The notes under the pieces: model-generated
Database searches by the model: none
What the model was told of the DNA's origin: nothing
Seen by the model: only the letters and a program-made list of their open reading frames with translations
Assembly: GCA_035626395.1 (NCBI GenBank)
Contig: DASPNR010000013.1
Location: 1-64,000, forward strand
Source of the DNA: Candidatus Limnocylindrales bacterium
GTDB lineage: Bacteria; Desulfobacterota; Binatia; UBA1149; CAITLU01
Direction: 5' to 3'
DNA: 64,000 bases
In this document: one piece after another, positions 39,796-52,032 of the stretch
Position numbering within the stretch: the first letter of the stretch is position 1
Layout: each line of letters begins with the position of its first letter
Made by a program: the position numbers and the translations under genes

Positions 39796-42700
39796 GTGCA
39801 GAAGCTCGCCGAAATCTGTATTCGCCGGCCCGTCTTCGCGGCGATGCTCATCCTGGCGCTCGTCGTCGTGGGTGCGGCCGCCTATCTGCAACTCGGTGTC
39901 GACCGGTTTCCAGCAGTGGACGTTCCGCAGGTGCGCGTGCGCGCGACGCTGCCCGGCGCCGCGCCCGAGGAGATGGAGACCGAGGTCGCGCAGCCGCTCG
40001 AGCAGGTCATCAACACCGTCGAAGGGCTGGACGAGCTGCGTTCCATCTCCGGCTCGGGAGCCACGGTGGTGGTCGCGACGTTTCTTCTGGAGCGCGACAT
40101 CGACGTGGCCGCGCAGGACGTGCGCGACCGCGTCACCTCGGCCATGGGCGAGCTTCCGCGCGAGATGGATCTGCCGAGCGTGGCCAAGTTCGACAACGAG
40201 TCGAGCCCGATCCTTTCGGTGGCCGTGTCGGGAGAGCGCCCTCTGCGCGAGCTGACCGACCTTGCCGACCGCATCGTCAAGGTCCAGCTGGAGCGCTCGC
40301 CGGGCGTCGGCGAGATCCGCATGGTCGGAGGGCTGGAGCGCGCCATCAACGTCTGGATCGACGCCGACCGCCTGGCGGCGATGCAGCTGCCGATCACGAC
40401 GGTGCGCGACGCGATCCTGACGCAGAACAGCCGCGTCCCCGGCGGCAACGTCACCACGCCCACCGTCGAGCGCAGCCTGCGAACGCTCGGCCGGCTCTCG
40501 GATGCGCAGGCGTTCGACGAGCTGGTGCTGGCCACGCGCGAAGGAACGCCGATCCGCGTGCGCGACGTCGGCTGGGCCGAGGACGGCACCAAGGAGCAGC
40601 GCTCGGTGGCGCGGCTCGACGACGTGCCGACGGTGACGCTGGAGCTCCGGCGCCAGTCGGGCGCCAACACCGTCGCCGTCATCGAGGGCGTCAAGCGGAC
40701 CATCGAGGAGCTGCGCGCCCAGCTTCCGCCCGACATCAGGCTGGAGATCCTGCGCGACCAGTCGCGCTACATCCACGCTGCGCTGCACGAGATCACCGTG
40801 CACCTGGTGCTCGGCAGCATCCTGGCCTGCCTGGTCGTGCTGGTGTTCATGCGCAGCTGGCGCTCCACGCTGATCGCCGGCGTGGCCATTCCGGCCTCGG
40901 TGATCACCACGTTCGCATGCATGTGGGCGCTCGACTTCACGCTCAACAGCGTGACGATGCTGGCGCTGGTGCTGATGGTGGGCGTGGTCATCGACGACGC
41001 CATCGTGGTGCTCGAGAACATCTTCCGCTTCGTCGAGGAGAAGAAGCTCTCGCCGATGCAGGCGGCGCGCGACGCCACGGCCGAGATCGGGCTGGCCGTG
41101 CTGGCCACGACGCTGTCGCTGGTGGTGGTCTTCGTGCCGGTCTCGTTCATGTCGAGCATCTCGGGGCGCTTCCTCTACCAGTTCGGCATCACCGCCGCGG
41201 CCGCGATCCTGGTCAGCCTGCTGGTTTCGTTCACTCTGACGCCGGCCATGAGCGCGCGCCTGCTGCGGGCGGACGCGCAGGCGCACGACGGCAAGGCCTC
41301 GCGCGGCGGCTTCTACGCGCGGCTGGACGATCTGTATGCACGCAGCCTCGGCGGTGCGCTGCGGCGCAGGCGCCTGGTCGGCGTGCTGGCGGTGCTCGTG
41401 ATGCTGTCGATGGTGCCGCTGTACGGCGTCATCCAGCAGGAATACATCCCCACCGACGTCGATGAGGCCGAGTTCGAGGTCAACGTGACGGCCCCCGAAG
41501 GCACCAGCGTGGCGGCGATGGACGATGCCATGCGCCGCATCGCGGCCGACATCTCCTCGACCCGCGGCGTGCGCAGCGTGCTGACCACGGTCGGCGGCGG
41601 CTTTCTCGGCATCGTCAACCAGTCCTCGGCGTACGTACGCCTGGCCCCGCACGAGGAGCGGTACTTCTCCTTCGGGCGTTTCTTCTCGTCACTGGTGCGC
41701 CTGCAGCCGTGGGAGGCGTTCGTCGGGAACTACACCCAGCGTGACGTCATGCAGGAGCTGCGCGCCAAGATGAAGAAGTATCCCGACCTGCGCGTGTCGG
41801 TGCGCAACGCCTCCTCGTTCAGCCTGGGCACCGCGGGCGCCGACATCGACTTCAACCTGCGCGGCCCCGAGCTCGAATTCCTGGCAGCCAAGTCGGAGGA
41901 GCTGCGCACGCGCATGCTCGAGATGGGCGGCATCGCCGACGCCGACACGACTCTCAAGCTGGCCAAGCCCGAGCTGCGCGTCGTGGTCGACCGCGACCGC
42001 GCCGCCGATCTGGGCGTGGAGGTCGAGGACATCGCGCTGGCCATGCGTCTGATGGTCGGCGGCGACGACCGCGTCTCGCGCTTCGTCGATCCGACCGTCA
42101 ACGAGGACTACGACGTGCAGGTGCGTCTGGAGGAAGGCGACCGCAACGATCCCTCGACGATCCTGCGGCTCTTCGTGCCGTCCGCCAGCGGGCAGCTCGT
42201 GCGGCTGGACAGCGTGGCTCGCCTGGATCCCGCCGCCACGGCCTCGCGCATCGACCGTCTGGACCGCCAGCGCGTCGCGAGCATCCGGGCCACGGTCGCT
42301 CCCGGCTTCGCGCTCGGCGACCGCCTGGACGCCGTTCGCGAGGAGGCTGCCAAGCTCGGGCTGCCGCCCGAGTACACGACCGGCGTCAGCGGCAAGGGCC
42401 GCGAGCTCGAGCGCACGTTCACGCAGTTCCTGTGGGCATTCCTGCTCTCGATCGTGTTCATGTACATGATCCTGGCGGCGCAGTACGAGAGCCTGCTCGA
42501 TCCGGTGACGATTCTGCTGTCGCTGCCGCTGTCGGTGCCGTTCGCGCTGCTCTCGATGTGGATGGCGGGCAGCACGCTCAACCTGTTCTCGGCGCTCGGC
42601 ATCCTGGTGCTGTTCGGGGTGGTCAAGAAGAACTCGATCCTGCAGGTGGACCACATCAAGCAGCTTCGCGCGCAAGGCATCGAGCGCACCGAGGCGATCC

Positions 42701-42963
42701 TGCGCGGCAGCCGCGACCGCCTGCGCCCGATCCTGATGACGACGCTGACCCTTGTGGCCGGCATGATGCCGCTGGCGCTCGGCACCGGCCCGGGCGCCGA
42801 GGAGCGCTACACGATCGCGGTCGTCGTCATCGGCGGACAGTCGCTGTCGCTGGCGCTGACGCTGATCGTCACGCCGGTGGCCTACGCGATCTTCGACGAC
42901 GCGCGCACCGCGCTCGTCGCGCGCCGGCGCGCGTTCGGCGTATCGCAGCGCGAAGCGCTCTGA
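39796..42963 (+). CDS. RND (HAE1-type) multidrug efflux permease
   Basis: A 1055-residue inner-membrane proton/drug antiporter. Twelve membrane helices are arranged in two halves with large periplasmic loops. The first helix is preceded by EICIRRPVFAAML; proton-relay aspartates are in MVGVVIDDAIVVLENI, and the lysine of the second half in LFGVVKKNSILQVDH. It starts with GTG at 39796, 2 nt after the adaptor stop. Two-gene RND systems without their own outer-membrane channel usually borrow a TolC-like protein. Its substrates cannot be read from sequence. Confidence 0.95.
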   Translation: MQKLAEICIRRPVFAAMLILALVVVGAAAYLQLGVDRFPAVDVPQVRVRATLPGAAPEEMETEVAQPLEQVINTVEGLDELRSISGSGATVVVATFLLERDIDVAAQDVRDRVTSAMGELPREMDLPSVAKFDNESSPILSVAVSGERPLRELTDLADRIVKVQLERSPGVGEIRMVGGLERAINVWIDADRLAAMQLPITTVRDAILTQNSRVPGGNVTTPTVERSLRTLGRLSDAQAFDELVLATREGTPIRVRDVGWAEDGTKEQRSVARLDDVPTVTLELRRQSGANTVAVIEGVKRTIEELRAQLPPDIRLEILRDQSRYIHAALHEITVHLVLGSILACLVVLVFMRSWRSTLIAGVAIPASVITTFACMWALDFTLNSVTMLALVLMVGVVIDDAIVVLENIFRFVEEKKLSPMQAARDATAEIGLAVLATTLSLVVVFVPVSFMSSISGRFLYQFGITAAAAILVSLLVSFTLTPAMSARLLRADAQAHDGKASRGGFYARLDDLYARSLGGALRRRRLVGVLAVLVMLSMVPLYGVIQQEYIPTDVDEAEFEVNVTAPEGTSVAAMDDAMRRIAADISSTRGVRSVLTTVGGGFLGIVNQSSAYVRLAPHEERYFSFGRFFSSLVRLQPWEAFVGNYTQRDVMQELRAKMKKYPDLRVSVRNASSFSLGTAGADIDFNLRGPELEFLAAKSEELRTRMLEMGGIADADTTLKLAKPELRVVVDRDRAADLGVEVEDIALAMRLMVGGDDRVSRFVDPTVNEDYDVQVRLEEGDRNDPSTILRLFVPSASGQLVRLDSVARLDPAATASRIDRLDRQRVASIRATVAPGFALGDRLDAVREEAAKLGLPPEYTTGVSGKGRELERTFTQFLWAFLLSIVFMYMILAAQYESLLDPVTILLSLPLSVPFALLSMWMAGSTLNLFSALGILVLFGVVKKNSILQVDHIKQLRAQGIERTEAILRGSRDRLRPILMTTLTLVAGMMPLALGTGPGAEERYTIAVVVIGGQSLSLALTLIVTPVAYAIFDDARTALVARRRAFGVSQREAL

Positions 42964-43097
42964 GCTCCGGATACGCCGGGCGCCGCTCGTAGAAGTGAAG
43001 AGGCGGCCCGCCACCGCCTGCATCACGTCCGGATGAGCGAGCCATCGGTGAAGAGGGCGGTCGTCATGCCGGCGGCGCGACAGACCCGTCGCGTGCT

Positions 43098-43520
43098 TCA
43101 GCCGTGGACCGTCGCCGGCCCCGTGGCCTCGAGCATCTCCTTCATCAGGCCGTGCAGCAGATTCACGGCCTTCAGTGGACGGATCATCACCTTGAAGTCG
43201 TCGATGCGGCCATCCTCGTTCCAGTGGAACATGTCGACGCCGTTGATGTGGATGCCGTCGATCTCGGCCTCGAACTCCAGCACCGCATCGCGCGGCCCGA
43301 TCACCTCGCGCACGTAGCGGAAGTTCGAAGACAGCAGCACCTGCGCGGCGGCCGACAGGTACATCGTCACCAGCGCCTTGCCGCGCTGAGGAGTGTGCAC
43401 GACGGGCGAGTGGAACACCGCATTCTCGGCCAGCAGGCCGTCCAGCGCCGTCAGGTCGCCCGAGCGCAGCAGGTCGTGCCAGCGTTCGACGGTCGATGCG
43501 TGCGTGGAAGGTGCGGGCAT
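43098..43520 (-). CDS. SnoaL-like / NTF2-fold protein
   Basis: A 140-residue protein of the SnoaL/NTF2-like cone-fold superfamily. Typical features are VERWHDLLRSGDLTALDGLLAENAVFHSP split over the first helices and the strand order ending VDMFHWNEDGRIDDFKVMIRP. Members include small isomerases, hydrolases and ligand-binding proteins, so no reaction can be given. It is followed downstream only by the convergent RND gene; the 134-bp gap between them holds nothing recognisable. Confidence 0.8.
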   Translation of the reverse strand: MPAPSTHASTVERWHDLLRSGDLTALDGLLAENAVFHSPVVHTPQRGKALVTMYLSAAAQVLLSSNFRYVREVIGPRDAVLEFEAEIDGIHINGVDMFHWNEDGRIDDFKVMIRPLKAVNLLHGLMKEMLEATGPATVHG

Positions 43521-43566
43521 GATTCCTCCTATGCGCGCGACGAGCGCAGCAGGCGGATTGCGGCGG

Positions 43567-45888
43567 TCATCGCGGCTCCGTCGCCTGACGCGAGATCAGT
43601 CGCTCGAGCTCTTCGCCGCTCACCGGCTTGACGACATGCGCGTCGAAGCCGGCTTCCCGGGTCCTGCGCCGGTCCTCGTCCTGACCCCATCCGGTCAGCG
43701 CCACGAGCAGCGCGTTCCTGCCCCAGGGCTGCTGCCGGATCATGCGGCAGGTCTCGTAACCGTTGCGGCGCGGCATTCCAATGTCGAGGATGACGATGTC
43801 GGGTTGCAGCTCCTGCGCCCTCGCAAACGCCTCCTCGCCGTCGTAGGCGGCGGCCACCGTATGGCCCATGAGTCGGAGCAGCATCGCGAGCCCATCGGCG
43901 CTGTCGCGGTTGTCGTCGGCCACCAGGATCGTGAGCGGCCGTTCGGTGTCGGAGCGGCCGGCCGATGTCTTGGCGGCGGAAGCGGCGCCGTAGGCGTCGG
44001 ACAGCGGCAGCCGCACCGTGAAGGTGCTGCCGCCACCGAGGCCGGGGCTGTCGGCAGTCAGCGTGCCGCCGTGCATCTCGGCCAGACGTTGCGCCAGCGT
44101 CAGGCCGATGCCGAGTCCGCTCTGCGCCCGCTCGAGCGTGTTGTCGAGCTGCGTGAACATCTCGAAGATCGACGACATGTGCTCGGCAGCGATGCCCATG
44201 CCTTCATCCGTGATGCGGACCACCGCCTCGCCGTCCTCACGCGACGCACGCACACGAATGCTCCTGCCGGGGTCGGTGAACTTGGACGCATTGCTGAGCA
44301 GGTTCGCGAACACCTGCGCGATCCGCACCGTGTCGGCCCGCACGTACAGCGGCTCGGGCGGCAGGAGCACGGTGAGCTTCTGCTCCTTCGCGTCGATGTG
44401 GCGGCGCACCGTCTCCACGGCATGATCGATGGCGGAAGCCAGTTCGACGACGTCGAGGCGCAGCTCGAGCTTTCCGCGGCTGATGCGGCTGGCGTCGAGC
44501 AGGTCATCGATCAGCCGCACCATCTGGCCGAGCTGGCGCTTCATCATGTTGATGGCGCGCGCCGACAGAGCCCGGTCTTCGCCGGCGTGCTCGAGGATCC
44601 CGAGCGAATGCAGGATGGGGGCCAGCGGGTTTCTCAGCTCATGTGCCAGCGTTGCCAGGAATTCGTCCTTGCGGCGATCCGACTCGCGCAGCGCATCCTC
44701 GGCCCGGCGGCGGTCCTCGACGTCCACGCACATGCCGACCCACTCGCGGATGGTGCCGTCGCCGTTGCGCAGCGGCACGGCGCGCGTGTCGACTCGCCGG
44801 TATTCGCCCGTGGGTGCATGCCAGAGGCGCGCTTCGGCCTGGTAGAAATCGACGCTGGAGCGCGCCTGCCGCCATCCGGCCGCAACGGCGTCGCGGTCGT
44901 CTGCGTGAAGCGCGTCGAGCCAGCCGAGGCCCGTCAGCTCCGCATCGCTCTGGCCGGTGTAGCGCGACCACGACGGCTGCGGCGGCACGAGGTTCCCGTC
45001 GCGATCGGAAACCCAGACGATGGCCGTGGTCGCGTCCAGCAGCGCACGATAGCGTTCCTCGGATTCGCGGGTCAGGCGCTGCGAAGTGCGGCTTTCGGTG
45101 ACGTCATGGAAAACCAGGATCACGCCGATCACCGAGCCGTCGTCGCCGCGGATCGGGGCGGCGCTGTCGGCGATGGGTCGCTGCTGGCCGTCCTTGGAAA
45201 TGAGCAGCGTATGGTTGGCCAGGCCGACCACGCGGCCTTCGCGCAGCACGGTCGCGACAATGTCGTCGGCGGGGGCGCCGCTGCGTTCGTCGACGATCCG
45301 GAAGATGCGCACCAGCGGCTGGCCGCGCGCCTCCTCGAGCTCCCAGCCGGTCAGCGTCGCCGCCACGCCGTTGCAGTAGGTGACGCATCCCTGGGAATCG
45401 GTGGCGATGACGGCATCGCCGATGCTGGCCAGCGTAACGCGCAGCCGCTCTTCCTGCTCGCGCAGGGCCGCCTCGACCTGCCGCCGGCGGACGATCTCGG
45501 CGCCGAGCGCATCGATGCGCTGGTTGAGGTGCACGAACTCGCGCACCACTGCCTGCTGCGGAGCCAGGCGCAGCAGGATCGCCCGCTCGCCGCCGCCCGT
45601 GCCGACGGCCGCTCCCTCGGCGCGCATCAGCGTGGTGCCGTGCTCGTCGAGCAGTGCCAGCGAGCCCAGAACGAACTCGCCGCTGCCGGCGCACGCCCGC
45701 AGGTAGCGGGCCACGTGCTCTTCGTCGTCACCGACCAGCTCCTGCAGCGAGCGTCCCGCCAGCGGTCCCAGACGCCGCAGGCGGCGCATGGCTGCCGGAT
45801 TGGCTTCCACGATGACGCCGGCGCGCGTCAGCAGCAGCATCGGCTCGGGCAATGGCCCGGCGAAGGCGAGGAAACGCGATGGCTCCAC
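43567..45888 (-). CDS. PAS-containing hybrid histidine kinase/response regulator
   Basis: A 773-residue soluble hybrid kinase. Three PAS domains (around [35 protein letters not shown] and [16 protein letters not shown]) are followed by HisKA with the phospho-His in [12 protein letters not shown], HATPase_c with [17 protein letters not shown] and GLGIGLTLA, and a receiver with the Asp in [12 protein letters not shown]. No membrane segments are visible. It starts with GTG at 45888, 5 nt after the stop of the output-domain gene, and is translationally coupled to it; that protein is a likely partner or sensor. Confidence 0.92.
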   Translation of the reverse strand: MEPSRFLAFAGPLPEPMLLLTRAGVIVEANPAAMRRLRRLGPLAGRSLQELVGDDEEHVARYLRACAGSGEFVLGSLALLDEHGTTLMRAEGAAVGTGGGERAILLRLAPQQAVVREFVHLNQRIDALGAEIVRRRQVEAALREQEERLRVTLASIGDAVIATDSQGCVTYCNGVAATLTGWELEEARGQPLVRIFRIVDERSGAPADDIVATVLREGRVVGLANHTLLISKDGQQRPIADSAAPIRGDDGSVIGVILVFHDVTESRTSQRLTRESEERYRALLDATTAIVWVSDRDGNLVPPQPSWSRYTGQSDAELTGLGWLDALHADDRDAVAAGWRQARSSVDFYQAEARLWHAPTGEYRRVDTRAVPLRNGDGTIREWVGMCVDVEDRRRAEDALRESDRRKDEFLATLAHELRNPLAPILHSLGILEHAGEDRALSARAINMMKRQLGQMVRLIDDLLDASRISRGKLELRLDVVELASAIDHAVETVRRHIDAKEQKLTVLLPPEPLYVRADTVRIAQVFANLLSNASKFTDPGRSIRVRASREDGEAVVRITDEGMGIAAEHMSSIFEMFTQLDNTLERAQSGLGIGLTLAQRLAEMHGGTLTADSPGLGGGSTFTVRLPLSDAYGAASAAKTSAGRSDTERPLTILVADDNRDSADGLAMLLRLMGHTVAAAYDGEEAFARAQELQPDIVILDIGMPRRNGYETCRMIRQQPWGRNALLVALTGWGQDEDRRRTREAGFDAHVVKPVSGEELERLISRQATEPR

Positions 45889-45893
45889 GCGGA

Positions 45894-46427
45894 TCAGGCT
45901 TGGAAATACGCGCGTCCGTCGGCGGCCTCGGAGGCCGCAGTGGGCTTGAGGTAGACGACGACCCGGCAGCCGGCGTCGCCGCGAGCGATCGCCTGCTCGA
46001 TGGCGACCTTGGCATAGCCGAGGTTGTCGGCGGCGATGCTGCCGAAGACGTTCGACGTCATCATGCACAGCGCTGGACGACCGACCACCTTCTCCGCGAA
46101 CGGACAGGCCCGGTTGCCGAGGACGATCTTCTCGTCGTCCTGCTCGATGATGAAGAAGTCTCCCTGGATGCGTCGCTTGAGGTCGACGAGGACTTCGGCC
46201 ACCTGCTCGCGCGTCAGCTGATCGGTGCCGAGGGCGGCCTTGTAGGCGCCGTTGATCTCGTCGCCCATCTCCTTGCCGACGACGCTGACGAAGCCGGAGG
46301 CCTCCTCGAGACCCACGACGTTCTGCAGCGTCCCCGCCAGATGGCGAAGAAGCGTACGCAGGAACACGTCTCGCTCCAGGGCGATCGAGGCGCTACGCGG
46401 GGTGATGGAAACAGGAGCGTCGTGCAC
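45894..46427 (-). CDS. Methanogen output domain 1-like signalling protein
   Basis: A 177-residue protein with a C-terminal region characteristic of 'methanogen output domain 1' proteins: [38 protein letters not shown] and a final VVVYLKP. The two cysteines (CPFAE and LCMMT) are conserved in this group and could bind a metal or heme. GTG at 46427 is chosen because AGGAGG lies 6 nt upstream; longer in-frame starts lack a ribosome site. It is the first gene of a pair with the hybrid kinase, so it probably feeds signals into that kinase or is its output. Confidence 0.75.
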   Translation of the reverse strand: MHDAPVSITPRSASIALERDVFLRTLLRHLAGTLQNVVGLEEASGFVSVVGKEMGDEINGAYKAALGTDQLTREQVAEVLVDLKRRIQGDFFIIEQDDEKIVLGNRACPFAEKVVGRPALCMMTSNVFGSIAADNLGYAKVAIEQAIARGDAGCRVVVYLKPTAASEAADGRAYFQA

Positions 46428-46676
46428 GATGATCCTCCTCAGCCGGTCGGCTTTTCGCCGCGGCTGCCGTGCTTGCCGTGTAGCAGACAGAAGAGCGAAG
46501 CGCATGCCCCGTCGTCACGAATCATACCCCATGGGGGTGCCGCCGCTCGTGCCGGAGACCGGTTTCGGTTACCTTTGCCGGCTCGCATGCCGGCCGATGC
46601 GTCCCGTACCGGACGCTCCTCCTGGACCCGCGACCGCCCAGCTCCGGATTTCCTAGCCGCTCGAGAGAAGAGATCG

Positions 46677-48512
<1,836 letters not shown>

Positions 48513-48680
48513 GCAGGCGCCGCGGCGCTGGGGCCGGTTGCGGCGACGGTCGCTGAAAGAGACGGCGCACTCGAGGACGCAGCGCACCTGCCGCCGTGCC
48601 GGGGCGCTTCCTCCGTTGACTGAGGTCTGCCTGCGCCCTACGGTGCCGCGTTTTTCGCAGGCTGCCTCCAGGGGAACAAC

Positions 48681-51071
48681 ATGGAATTCGTCGCGCGCAC
48701 CGGGCGTGAGCGGACACGCCGCACGCTCATCGCCGTCTGCTCTCTTGCCTTCCTCGCCGCGAGCGCCGCCGCTCACGAAGGCGACCACTGGCCCATCACC
48801 GGCGGGATCTTGAAGATGAGCTTCTCGCCCGACGGCTCGCGCACCCGGATGCTTTTCAAGACGAAGAACCAGATCAGCATCAACCCGGTGAGCCTGGCCA
48901 AGGATCCGACGCTGGAGCCGGCCACGCTGATCGTCCGCGGGAGCGGTGCGATCCCGGGCAACACCGAGCTGCTGGAGCTGGACGCCGGGAACTGGTCGCG
49001 CATCGGGACCGAACAGTCGCCCAAGGGCTGGAAGTACCACGACAAGTACCCGAGCAACGGCGTCACCAAGGTGCAGCTGAAGACCGGCAAGACCGACGGG
49101 TCCCTGGTGATCCAGGCGCAGGGGCACACCTGGCCCTTCCAGATCCGAGGGCCGCAGGATTCCATCGAGATCGTCCTGACCATCGGTGAGTTCGCGTTCT
49201 GCGCCGAATACTCGGCCGATCGGATGGCGGACTTCCGCGTCAACCGGGAAGGCGAGATCGCCGCGACGTTCTCGCTGGCTCCGAGCGACTGTCCGGCGGT
49301 GTGCGGCAACGGCGTCGTCGAGACCGGCGAGGAGTGCGACGACGGCAATCTGCTCGACGACGACACCTGCACCAGCCAGTGCCTCGGCTGCAATCCCTCC
49401 GAGGCCGAGTTCGCCAGCACCTATGAAGGCATCCAGCAGCTGATCTTCGACAGCCCCGTCTACAACTGCAGCAACGACATCTGTCATGGTGCCGCGCAGG
49501 AAGCCGGCCTGGATCTGCGCGCCGGCTCGTCCTACGCCTCGCTCCTGGGCGTGGCTTCGACGGCGTCGCCGTCGGTCGAGCGCGTCTTCGCCGGCGATGA
49601 GGACAAGTCGATGCTGTACATGAAGCTGGCGGACAAGACGCTCGGCACCACGACCGCGCCCGGCAGTCCCATGCCGATCGGATCGGCCGTGCTCACCGAG
49701 GACCATCTGCAAGCGGTGCGGCAGTGGATTCGCGGAGGCGCGCCGGCCGACGGAGTCGTCGCCGGAACGGCCGAGCTGCTCGGCAGCTGCCTGCCGGCAC
49801 CCACGCCGCTTGATATTCCCCAGCCTGCCGCGCCCGAGCCTTCACTGGGCACGCAGCTGCCGATGCCGGGATATGATCTTGCGGCGCGGACCGAGGTCGA
49901 GGGATGCGTAGCCAGCTACTACGATGTCTCGGCAACCGTCCCTGCGGAGATGATCGTGGACTGCCCGCGCGATCCTTCCGACCCCAGCCGCTACATGTTC
50001 GAAGGCACGAACGGCACGGGGCCGCTGGCCAACAAGTGCTTCTCCTACGACGGCAGCACGCTGTATCAGGACGCGCAGTCGCATCACTCGATCGTCCACA
50101 TCTACCCCGGCGATCATGATTGGGACGACGAGGGCTGGGGCGGCTGGCGCTGCTACGGCGGCCCGACGCCGCAGGCGCAGTGCAGTCCGGCGGTGGACGG
50201 CGCATGCGGCGAGGGTGGCGTGTGCGGCAGCGCGTTCCATCGCGGCGTTGCCTGTCTGGCTGTCCTCGGCAGGCGATGGGGCGCGCCCGACTTCAGCACC
50301 TTCAGCGCCCCCCAGTTCTCCGGCGCCCAGGAATCGGTGTCCGACTTCGACCTGCCCGAAGGCGTCTTCAACACGCTGCCTCTCAAAGGGCTGATCGTGT
50401 GGAATTCGCACGCCTTCAACCTGACGGCGCAGCCCACGGAAATGGAGGCGTGGCTGAACGTCTCCTACACCGATCATCGGGTCTGGGAGGCCCAGCGGCT
50501 GTTCAACTCGCGCTGGATCTTCGCGCAGAACGTGCCGGCGTTCCAGCAGCGCGAATACTGCGGCACGCACACGTTCGAGGAGGGAGCGCGGCTGTTCCAG
50601 CTGTCTTCGCACACGCACAAGCGCGGAATCCGCTGGCGCTACTACCAGGCGCCGCAGACACCATGCTCGTCGCCGGCGGCGTGTCCGCCCGGCGATCCCG
50701 GCGACATCTTCTACGAGAGCTACGACTACAGCGATCCGCTGGTGCTGAACCCGGATCCTCCCGTTCTCTATTCGGGCAGCGTCGAGAGCCGCACCATCAA
50801 GTTCTGCTCGCTGTACGACAACGGCTACACCGATCCTGCCGACGTCAAGATGCAGTCGCGCTCGCCGTACCCGACCGGCACGACGCTGGTTGGCGGCCCG
50901 TGCAGCGACTCGGCGGTTCGCTGCATGGGCGGCCCCAACTTCAATCAGCTCTGCCACGGCAACGACTACGAGTGTCCGCAGTCGACGTGCGATGCGTGTC
51001 CGCTGCTCGGCGGCGTGACGACCGAAGACGAGATGTTCATCGCCGTCGGCAGCTACTACATCGCTCCCTGA
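48681..51071 (+). CDS. Secreted copper type II monooxygenase-like protein
   Basis: A 796-residue exported protein. After the signal peptide (cleavage near ASAAA-H) comes a beta-rich domain, then a Myxococcota-type Cys repeat CGNGVVETGEECDDGN (about 208-223), then a cytochrome-like segment with CSNDICHGAAQEAGLDL (a CX4CH, not CXXCH). The last 400 residues resemble the peptidylglycine/dopamine monooxygenase fold: HHSIVHIY near 468, NSHAF near 576, QLSSHTHKRGIRW near 643 (the CuM His-x-His) and EDEMFIAVGSYY near 785 (the CuM Met). It may hydroxylate an unknown substrate outside the cell. It follows typA after 168 bp. Confidence 0.72.
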   Translation: MEFVARTGRERTRRTLIAVCSLAFLAASAAAHEGDHWPITGGILKMSFSPDGSRTRMLFKTKNQISINPVSLAKDPTLEPATLIVRGSGAIPGNTELLELDAGNWSRIGTEQSPKGWKYHDKYPSNGVTKVQLKTGKTDGSLVIQAQGHTWPFQIRGPQDSIEIVLTIGEFAFCAEYSADRMADFRVNREGEIAATFSLAPSDCPAVCGNGVVETGEECDDGNLLDDDTCTSQCLGCNPSEAEFASTYEGIQQLIFDSPVYNCSNDICHGAAQEAGLDLRAGSSYASLLGVASTASPSVERVFAGDEDKSMLYMKLADKTLGTTTAPGSPMPIGSAVLTEDHLQAVRQWIRGGAPADGVVAGTAELLGSCLPAPTPLDIPQPAAPEPSLGTQLPMPGYDLAARTEVEGCVASYYDVSATVPAEMIVDCPRDPSDPSRYMFEGTNGTGPLANKCFSYDGSTLYQDAQSHHSIVHIYPGDHDWDDEGWGGWRCYGGPTPQAQCSPAVDGACGEGGVCGSAFHRGVACLAVLGRRWGAPDFSTFSAPQFSGAQESVSDFDLPEGVFNTLPLKGLIVWNSHAFNLTAQPTEMEAWLNVSYTDHRVWEAQRLFNSRWIFAQNVPAFQQREYCGTHTFEEGARLFQLSSHTHKRGIRWRYYQAPQTPCSSPAACPPGDPGDIFYESYDYSDPLVLNPDPPVLYSGSVESRTIKFCSLYDNGYTDPADVKMQSRSPYPTGTTLVGGPCSDSAVRCMGGPNFNQLCHGNDYECPQSTCDACPLLGGVTTEDEMFIAVGSYYIAP

Positions 51072-51180
51072 GCGGCGACGCGTTGACCGGCCACGCACCG
51101 CCACACCGGCGCCGGCACGCCGTGGACGCGGGAACATCACGATGGCCGCAGCTGCGCGCGCGCGCGCGACGGCGGTCGCG

Positions 51181-51963
51181 ATGAAGATCGCCACCTACAA
51201 CGTCAACGGCGTCAACGGGCGCCTGCGGCGCATCCTGGAGTGGCTCCAGGAGACCGCGCCCGACGTCGTGTGCCTGCAGGAGATCAAGACGACCGACGAG
51301 AAGTGCCCGGCGCAGGCGCTGGCCAGCGCCGGCTACCACTCGATCTGGCACGGCCAGCGTTCGCACCACGGCGTGGCGATCCTGTCGCGCGGACGGAGAC
51401 CGGTGGAGCGCCGCCGCGGCCTTCCGCAGAGCGGGAGCGAGGATGCCGAGGCCCGTTATCTGGAGGCGGAGGTGGCAGGCATCGTCGTCGCGTCGATCTA
51501 TCTGCCCAACGGCAACCCGCAGCCGGGCCCCCGGTTCGATTACAAGCTGGCGTGGATGGAGCGGCTGATCGCTCACGCGCAGACGCTGATCGACTGCGGC
51601 AGGCCCGTGGTGCTCGCCGGCGATTTCAACGTCGTCCCCACCGACTTCGACATCTACGACGCCTGGGCATGGCAGCTCGACGCGGTCACGCAGCCCGAGA
51701 CGCGCCAGGCCTACCGGCGGCTGCTGTCGCAGGGATGGATCGACTCGCACCGTCACCTGCACCCGGCGGACCGGATCTACACGTTCTGGGTCAACGCCCA
51801 CGCGTTCCGCCGCAACGCCGGCTTTCGCATGGACTTCCTGCTGCTCAGCCCGAGCCTTGCCCCGCTTCTGGCAGCGGCGGAGGTCGACGCGCCATTTCGC
51901 GGCCGCGAAGGCGCCAGCGATCACGCGCCGACGTGGATCGAGCTCGAGGAGCCCGGGCGCTGA
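51181..51963 (+). CDS. xthA: Exodeoxyribonuclease III
   Basis: A 260-residue AP endonuclease/3'-5' exonuclease of base-excision repair. MKIATYNVNGVNGRLRRI, CLQEIKTTDEKCP, VASIYLPNGNP, VVLAGDFNVVPTDFDIYD, RMDFLLLSPSLA and EGASDHAPTWIE give the complete set of metal and catalytic residues. ATG at 51181 is chosen to match family length; an in-frame ATG at 51142 adds 13 basic residues. It lies 109 bp after the monooxygenase-like gene. Confidence 0.96.
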   Translation: MKIATYNVNGVNGRLRRILEWLQETAPDVVCLQEIKTTDEKCPAQALASAGYHSIWHGQRSHHGVAILSRGRRPVERRRGLPQSGSEDAEARYLEAEVAGIVVASIYLPNGNPQPGPRFDYKLAWMERLIAHAQTLIDCGRPVVLAGDFNVVPTDFDIYDAWAWQLDAVTQPETRQAYRRLLSQGWIDSHRHLHPADRIYTFWVNAHAFRRNAGFRMDFLLLSPSLAPLLAAAEVDAPFRGREGASDHAPTWIELEEPGR

Positions 51964-52032
51964 CTGCCGATTGCGTCGCCTCATGGAATGGGCGAGGTCT
52001 GTGCACATCCCATCGCATGCAGGAGAGCTTCC

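Noticed and set aside
38440..42963. One very large protein (about 1500 residues) covering the RND region.
   Set aside because: The frame upstream of 39796 overlaps the adaptor gene in another frame and has no homology; GTG at 39796 gives the normal RND length.
43026..43097. Short plus-strand frame after the RND gene.
   Set aside because: It overlaps the end of the convergent SnoaL-like gene, lacks a ribosome site and shows no recognisable sequence.
48521..48536. GC-only palindrome GCGCCGCGGCGC after typA as a terminator.
   Set aside because: It is a short self-complementary stretch with no loop space and no T-tract, as expected by chance in this base composition.
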